64,000 bases of DNA from Humulus lupulus (lineage: Eukaryota > Streptophyta > Magnoliopsida > Rosales > Cannabaceae), in NCBI RefSeq assembly GCF_963169125.1, contig NC_084794.1, positions 153,522,858-153,586,857 on the forward strand. The letters are read 5' to 3'. The notes under the pieces are model-generated. The model worked only from the letters and a program-made list of their open reading frames with translations. It searched no databases and was not told where the DNA came from. Position 1 is the first letter of the stretch, and every line of letters starts with the position of its first letter. Of the stretch, positions 58,336-64,000 are shown in pieces. The translations under genes and the position numbers were made by a program.

Positions 58336-59075
58336 TGACATCCTCCTTGACCTCCTCACGAGATTGGTCGCCATCTGGATTCAAGGAGATTTCTGGCCCA
58401 AGAGTCTCAAGAGTAATAGCCTCAGCAGATTCAGCAGCCTCATGAGCAAGCCACCTAGCAATCTCCTTCTCTCGGAGCCCAGCAGGCAGGTATTCAAAAT
58501 CTTCCCCTTCATTGTTTTTCCAGAACATGAAAAAACAATTGAAGGCGGCATTCTTGAATCTAGACATATCTGAGGAGTATTTTTCCTTTTGCTGAGAAAG
58601 TTTATCCTCGAGCCTCTTTCTCCGCTCCTTGTTATCCTTCTACTTCTGCTCATGCTCCTCGAGGAAGCCAGTCTGCTTTTTCTCCTTCTCTTGGAGAGCT
58701 TTATAACTTGGCTCTTCCTCCCGATCTTAGTGATCTTCTCTTGTAGATCCTTCTTGGCTTCCTTAGCCGCTTCATGGTTCTTTTTTATTTGCCTCTTTGA
58801 ATTTCTCCAAAGTGGCCCTAGTCTTTTTCAGCTCATCGACAGCCCCCTTTGCTCGAGGCCGAGTGTGGGTAGCGTCATCACACCTTGAAAAATTAAAATA
58901 ATTAGATGCGAGCAAAAAACTTTTATCAAATACATGAGAGATAATAATCAAAGTGTGTACCGACAACACCTTCAAGATAGCCCAGCCAAAGGCTGCATCC
59001 ACAGAGGTCTCCTTGAGGGTAGTGAACGCCTCAGCACTTAAGTGATGTTGAGACAACTTTGTGTCCTGGTTGCCT
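58336..59075 (-). pseudogene. Fragment of an antisense-ORF type coiled-coil gene
   Basis: Minus-strand frames contain SAEAFTTLKETSVDAAFGWA (58,990-59,030), then after a probable intron a charged segment (RAKGAVDELKKTRATLEKFK) and a basic/coiled-coil stretch with frame changes. The 3' part is FKNAAFNCFFMFWKNNEGED, then LPAGLREKEIARWLAHEAAE and an acidic tail. The FWKNNEGED segment corresponds to YEFWKHNQ in the antisense gene at 33.2 kb and to YGVW at 24.77 kb, so this appears to be the same gene family, with more of its C-terminus kept. Both ends are cut by LTR sequences. Confidence 0.55.
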
Positions 59076-60948
59076 GTAATGACCCAAACTCGCTAATAAG
59101 GCTTAAGGGCCTTGATTAGTGTGTCGGGAGGGCATAAATGGGATTAGAGTGAATATTATTGACATAAATGTGTGAATATGTGATTAATGATGATTATATG
59201 ATAATTAATGGTATAATGTGATAATATGAAATATGTATGTGATATATGTGAGGACCACATTATTATGTGGGTAGGTTTGTAGAGCACGACTCAAGGCGAT
59301 CCTAGGGTCAGATAGCGGGAAAAGTCACAACGGGACTTAAAATATGACTTTGGGCAAGTCAGGGGTACTTTAGGTATCGGGTAGTGATTTGGATTATCGG
59401 GTTATGAAAATAAATATATGGAGATATATTTGAGGTTAGGATTTCTAGGCGGGAATATTGGAGGATTTTACCATTTTGCCCTCGGGGACGATTCCGGCAC
59501 CCCGAGCTTTGGGAATTAACTTAGTGGATAAGACAAATTTGAAGAAACCCTTAGAAGGAAAATAGACTGACTCTTCCTATCAGCTTTACTCTCACTCTCT
59601 TTCAAAGGAAACTAAACTAGAAGCACTCAAGGGAAAATAAAGGAACATTGGGGAATTGGAGCTGAAGAATTGCTGGAAACTTGGAGGAATTCAGTGGCAA
59701 CTTAGAGGTTTAGCTCAGTAGACAATCAAGGAATAAATTAAGGATAAGGTAAGGGTTAATCCATGTGTTTTTCTGAAGTTTAACTTTGTGTATCAACTGG
59801 TTGTTGAAGTGCTATCCAATTATTGTTTAAGGTGGGATTGAGCTGGGAAATCAAGTGGGAATCAGCTGGGTTTTGGTTAGAGGAAGGGTTTTATCAAGAA
59901 GGTAAGCTTTGTTTCATGAATTGATGATTTGAGTTTTGACTGATTAAAATTGGGTGTTTATGTTCTTAGAGTTTCAAGGATTGAAAGTGGGATTCCTATG
60001 GGTTATTGAGCTGAATTTATGTTGAATGGTGTAGCATAAGTTGTGTAATAAGTTGCGGTAATGTTGGGTGTTGAATTAGGGTGTTTAGGGGTGGTTTTGG
60101 CTGAGGTTTTGAGCTTTGAAATGATGGGTTTTCTGGGTTCGAAAGGAAGGGCCGCGGCTCTGTTCTAGAGCGCTGCGACCCTAGGTTGAAAATGAGACAA
60201 GGAGGCTCGTCCGGTGGTGAGCGTCGCGGCGCCCATGCAAGGGCCGTGGCGCGTGTCTTTGCTAGGGTGACCTTGATTCTGTTTTGAGGCTAGGGCCGCG
60301 GCTAAGCTTCAAGGGTCGCAGCCCTTGGTTGCCTACTTGATCTTTTGGGGTTTTTAAGGACTTAGATCAAGCCTGGGAAGCTCGGGAACCATTCCACCAC
60401 CGTGCTTGGTGGGATTTATTTTCCCGGAAGTTAGTTTTGTGATCGGAAATCCTAACTTGAGTTTTAATGAGACCCTATACTTTGGTTGTGACTAGGTGAT
60501 AAAGGTTTAGGCTCAGGAACGGATCGTGCTTGAGAGGTGTTGCTCGTAATCCAAAACCGTGAAGATTAAAGGTAAGAAAACTACACCTGGTTAAATATTT
60601 GAACGGGACTAAGGGCTCCCTAATATATATGATTGAAAGAATGGTATTATGCCATGTAAATTGTAAACCGACGGCCTAAGCGTGCCACGGTTAACTTGTG
60701 CAATTAGCACGTCTTGGACACTGGTATCCGAGGACAGCTTATTATGCACTAAGCTCGGTTTAAGCGGGCCGGAGTCAGTGGGTTAAACAGAGGGTGCAGC
60801 CTAAGGTTTTGACCCTAGTATTTGTGTAAATTAAATATTGCATTTGGCTATAGATGAGATTGTTGAATAATCTAAGTGTAGATGAGGTTGTTTGTACCTT
60901 GGAGTATGCCTATATGCTATGGATTGAATAATTGAACATGCTATTAGG
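59076..60948 (+). mobile_element. Truncated LTR of the gypsy C family, plus strand
   Basis: It begins TGTAATGACCCAAACTCGC and follows the reverse complement of the 40,243-42,548 solo LTR through the GC palindrome cluster (60,140-60,320) and the block cttattatgcactaagctcgg. Similarity fades at about 60,830-60,948, before the TTACA end, so the 3' part is missing and no TSD can be tested. It is the only copy of this family on the plus strand in the window. Confidence 0.75.
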
Positions 60949-61454
60949 AAAAAAATTATTTTACCTCAATGGAAATTGATAATAATATTACAACTCTATG
61001 CAATATATTACAAATAAATAATGATTGATTGAATAAGATTACAACTCTATAACTGAAAATACAAATAAACTAAAGAACAAGAAAAAGAGAAGAAGAATAG
61101 AATGGTGAAAATACAACTCAAAGCAAAATGTTACAAGTAAAGTAAAATGTTTGAAATAAAGAAAAGAAGATTACAACTCAAAACAAGAAATACAAATAAA
61201 CAAAAGAGAAGAGTATGAAGATGAAGAGAAATAGAATAGAAAGAAAGAACAAACAAACTAAAATAGAAGCAACTCTCACTCACACTACCAAAGTGAAGAG
61301 TGTTGGGGATCACCGACTTGAACAAGGTTTGAAACCTTTGTCCAAAAGCTTATTTCCCCCTAACTCAAGCACTAAGGGATCTCTCACAGATTATAGGAAA
61401 TGCTTTCTGGAATTATCAAGCCTCAAGGTGTTTCTATCCAAGTGCTCTAATGGA
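60949..61454. other. A-rich stretch, nothing recognised
   Basis: AT-rich sequence with many short A runs and 'ttacaact' and 'acaaataaa' repeats (60,960-61,200). It has no supportable coding frame. The part from about 61,300 may belong to the element whose pol tip follows. Confidence 0.35.
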
Positions 61455-61578
61455 TAGATGATGAGGACACCAAGACTAAAGATTCAAGTCAAGTTCCAGT
61501 TGGTCCGGTGACGAGGGCGCGAGCCAAGAGATTCAAAGAAGAACTTAACAACCTAGTCCATAGAGTCCTAAAATAAGA
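61455..61578 (+). pseudogene. C-terminal tip of a gypsy pol
   Basis: A short plus-strand frame encodes DEDTKTKDSSQVPVGPVTRA followed by RAKRFKEELNNLVHRVL and a TAA at about 61,577. This ending is characteristic of the pol polyprotein of one plant Ty3/gypsy group, the same group whose gag appears at 63,240. The rest of pol is not found upstream. It lies directly before the LTR, which is where the 3' end of pol should be. Confidence 0.55.
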
Positions 61579-61650
61579 GGAGACCGTGGTCAACACTGAA
61601 GGAGAACAAAGACTTGTCCTGCTCATCAAAGTAGACTCAGTTTAGGAGCT

Positions 61651-62214
61651 TGATCAATATTTAGCTTCTTGTAATGAGTTTTATTGGTTTTTGGCATCTT
61701 GTACTTTTATTTTAATCAGTCACTTAATCACGTTTTTATTTAGTCTTTGTTTTAGTGAAAGTCAAACATTTGACTTGTGAGAGTCCAAGAGTCTTTCTAT
61801 TTGTGCTTGTTAGGGTTTTCATTAGGAAGACAAAGGGGCTTGTCTTTGATGTCATTTTTGAGCTTGTTAGGGTTTTCATTAGGAAGATAAAGGGGCTTGT
61901 CTTTGATGTAATTTTCGGCTATATTAGGCCTTGTAAACCTTTGGTCATGGCAAATTTTGATGAAATGAAAATTGAGAGGTTTTCTTCTTGAGTTCTTGAA
62001 GAGACTATTCGAACTTATCAAGGGTATTCCTTGTGGCGTTCAATCTAACTTATCAAACGGATTCCCATCACCGTTTGTGGCGTCTTCCTTATACCAAGGT
62101 TCGTGCTTTGCTAAGCATAGGGTCGCGGTTTACCATTCCAATTTCGAGTGTTCTTGGGTTGTTTGTCCAGATTTGGTTCAGGTTTCGTCACACTTGTTGG
62201 CGTGGTTCGTATCA
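61651..62214 (+). repeat. LTR of gypsy H, about 564 bp
   Basis: The right end (GTTCGTATCA) is fixed by the primer binding site two bases later. The left end is proposed at TGATCAATATT because it pairs with the TGAT/ATCA ends and follows a short purine stretch; it is less certain. It contains a 57-bp tandem duplication (61,805-61,915). Confidence 0.55.
61805..61915 (+). repeat. 57-bp tandem duplication in LTR
   Basis: GCTTGTTAGGGTTTTCATTA begins at 61,805 and again at 61,862. The copies are nearly identical (one visible C/T change, then caTTTT/aaTTTT). Confidence 0.9.
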
Positions 62215-62216
62215 GT

Positions 62217-62227
62217 TGGTATCAGAG
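62217..62227 (+). other. Primer binding site of gypsy H
   Basis: TGGTATCAGAG, an initiator-Met tRNA type site, two bases after the LTR CA. It orients the element as plus strand. Confidence 0.8.
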
Positions 62228-63239
62228 ATTAGGATCATCCGGTTTGGCCTATCCTTTCCTTTGTGTTTTTCTATTCAATTCGTGTTCTTATATTAGGGTT
62301 TCTAAAAAAAATAAAAAAAAATCCATCATCTAGTCGTGTTTTGATTTCTTTGTCTTTGTTTCCTTGTGAAATTCAAAACTATTCTAGAGCTTGTTAATTT
62401 CCTTATTTCATTTGTTTCCTTGTTTTTCTTTTTTCGTTTCATTGTTCAAATCGTGCAATTGAATTAGGGTTTTTGAAATTTCCCCTAATTTGTTTTCTTT
62501 TTGTTTCTGAATTCGTGAATTAGGGTTCTTATTTTCATTGAGTTCCTCTTGTTTTGTTGTGAAATCCAAATGTGCTTTGGGTTTCTCTTGTTCTTATTGT
62601 GCAATCCGAATTGGCATTGAGTTTTCTCTTGTTCTTATTTTGCAATCTGAATTGACAGTGGGTTTCTCTTGTTTTCTTTGTGAAAATCTGAATTTGCATT
62701 GAGATTCTCTTGCTCTTTTGTGAAATCCGAGTTATTTTGTTTTCGAATCCAAGTCTGATATTTTTTTCTTGTGTCTTGTACCTGCATTTAAAAAAAAAGG
62801 AAGAAAGAAAAGGAAAATTCAAGGGATCCGAGACCAAAAAAAAAAAAAAGAGTCTGGAAACCTCTCTTAAAATTTTTTGTTCTATTCTTGTTCCCTAAGG
62901 TCTAGAGGCCTTTCGGCCAAAACCCCACACAAGTGTTCCAAAAATCATCATTTTTCGTCATTTTTCACCAGTTTTCGTCGGTGTTCGTTTGGTTTGTTTG
63001 GTTGGATTTGCTGCTTGAATACTCCATATTACCGTTGGATTAGTTTTGAAAGAGCTTAAAGAAGAATACGAGTGGAAAAAGGCAGAGGTGTGAACTTATT
63101 TGAGGGTAAAAGCCATCAAAGTTGAGTGAAACACGAGTGGACTTGAGTGACATTTTTTTTTTGAGTGAAAACACGTGAGGGAGTGTGGTGAGGTCTTTTT
63201 CTATAACTGTTCTAACCTTATTTTTGCAGATTTTCAATC
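62228..63239 (+). other. Gypsy H leader
   Basis: About 1 kb of T-rich untranslated leader. It has imperfect repeats of a 50-60-bp unit around 'gggtttctcttgttcttattgtgcaatccgaatt' (about 62,560-62,740). No coding frame is supported. Confidence 0.65.
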
Positions 63240-64000
63240 ATGTCACAAAATACAGAAAGAAATGCAGGCAATGACACTCCACCACCTACAGTTCCAAATC
63301 TACAAATTCAAGCTTTAATGGGGGAGATGAGGAGGATGTTGAGGGAGGAGTGTGAACAAATACATGAGCGGTTGGATAGGGTAGAAGAGGGAACACAACG
63401 GAGGCAACGGAGGAATAGGGTGCACCAAAGGGAGGATGAGAATGAAGGGGATTTGGAAGGGGTAGTTTCTGATGAAGAATTTGATAGGATGTCAGTGGGT
63501 AACCATAGGAGGTATGGCCGGGATAGAGAAGCTAGGAACCAGGTAGATAATTATTTAGGAAATATCAAGATGAGAATTCCAGCATTTCAGGGGAAGAGTA
63601 ATCCTGAAGCATACCTTGAGTGGGAGAAGAAGATGGAGTTGGTTTTCGATTGTCACAACTACTCTGAAATGAAGAAGGTAAAACTTGCTGCCATTGAATT
63701 TACTGATTATGCTATTGTTTGGTGGGATCAGTTGTGCATCAACAGGAGGCGAAATGGAGATCGTGCCATTGACACTTGGGAGGCTATGAAGAAGGTGATG
63801 AGGCGACAGTTTGTACCACCTCATTATTATCGAGATCTATACCTTAAGTTGCAAGGTCTTCGTCAAGGTTACAAGAGTGTTGATGAGTATTACAAGGAGA
63901 TGGAGATGGCTATGATTAGAGCCAATGTGGAAGAGGATCGGGAGGCGAAAATGGCAAGGTTTTTGAATGGGTTGAACCGAGAGATTGCTAATCCGATTAA
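63240..64000 (+). CDS. Gypsy H gag, intact to window edge
   Basis: The ATG at 63,240 opens a frame of 253 codons without a stop, running off the window. The N-terminus (MSQNTERNAGNDTPPP) is followed by a charged region rich in Arg and Glu (about residues 25-85). The retrotransposon gag core then follows: MRIPAFQGKSNPEAYLEWEK (about residue 114 on), FDCHNYSEMKKVKL, YAIVWWDQL, FVPPHYYRDLY and EDREAKMARFLNGLNREIAN. Gag forms the particle that packages element RNA. The start is the first ATG of the frame, after an about 1 kb leader. Unlike every other retrotransposon frame here, it carries no stop or frameshift, which suggests a young copy. Pol, 3' LTR and flanks lie outside the window. Confidence 0.85.
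   Translation, partial: MSQNTERNAGNDTPPPTVPNLQIQALMGEMRRMLREECEQIHERLDRVEEGTQRRQRRNRVHQREDENEGDLEGVVSDEEFDRMSVGNHRRYGRDREARNQVDNYLGNIKMRIPAFQGKSNPEAYLEWEKKMELVFDCHNYSEMKKVKLAAIEFTDYAIVWWDQLCINRRRNGDRAIDTWEAMKKVMRRQFVPPHYYRDLYLKLQGLRQGYKSVDEYYKEMEMAMIRANVEEDREAKMARFLNGLNREIANPI

Noticed and set aside
1..64000. CRISPR arrays, bacterial operons, tRNA or rRNA genes
   Set aside because: None seen. The sequence is plant nuclear, and the only tRNA-related sites are retrotransposon primer binding sites.

Overview
This window is plant nuclear DNA, almost certainly from a dicot with a repeat-rich genome. It holds one intact, spliced host gene. Nearly everything else is LTR retrotransposons and their debris, including Ty3/gypsy elements of chromovirus and Tat type and Ty1/copia elements. 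The species cannot be fixed from the sequence.

Layout. (1) 1-6.3 kb: the 3' end of a decayed minus-strand chromovirus-like gypsy element (LTR 1-568, gag-pol remnant to about 3.46 kb), an LTR-like block on the minus strand (to 5436) and a different LTR-like block on the plus strand (to 6339). (2) 6605-8476: a solo LTR with a perfect 5-bp target duplication and a GC-rich tandem repeat of about 70 bp. (3) 8.5-15.0 kb: a gene island with the six-exon ARL8-type small GTPase gene (coding span 9511-12782), followed by a Mutator-like terminal-inverted-repeat element. (4) 15,044-22,350: a Tat-type gypsy element on the plus strand (LTR, gag, protease, RT) full of stop codons and split by a solo LTR. 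(5) 22.35-25.35 kb: a coiled-coil gene fragment split by another solo LTR. (6) 25,353-33,189: copia element A on the plus strand, missing its 3' end. (7) 33,190-36,728: the 3' part of another gypsy element, with an antisense, apparently spliced gene next to a polypurine tract and 3' LTR. (8) 36.7-58.3 kb: a nest. Gypsy D holds gypsy C, gypsy C holds copia B, and copia B holds two solo LTRs of different families. (9) 58.3-60.9 kb: a further antisense-gene fragment and a truncated LTR. (10) 61.4-64 kb: the 3' tip of a gypsy pol, an LTR, a primer binding site and an intact gag reading frame that runs off the window.

The strongest structural evidence is a set of target-site duplications: TTGAT, AGAAC, ATCTT, ATGAG and CTTCC are perfect, and CCAAT/CCAAC has one mismatch. 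These fix insertion boundaries to the base and give the order of events. The most interesting biology is the antisense gene of the Tat-type element, with its own TATA box, probable introns, a putative 'gypsy type transposon' domain and a coiled coil. Next is a copia lineage whose gag capsid core has been replaced by 45-bp tandem repeats in both copies seen here. Third is a recurrent GCCGCGGC palindrome cluster in every copy of one LTR family that reaches that segment.
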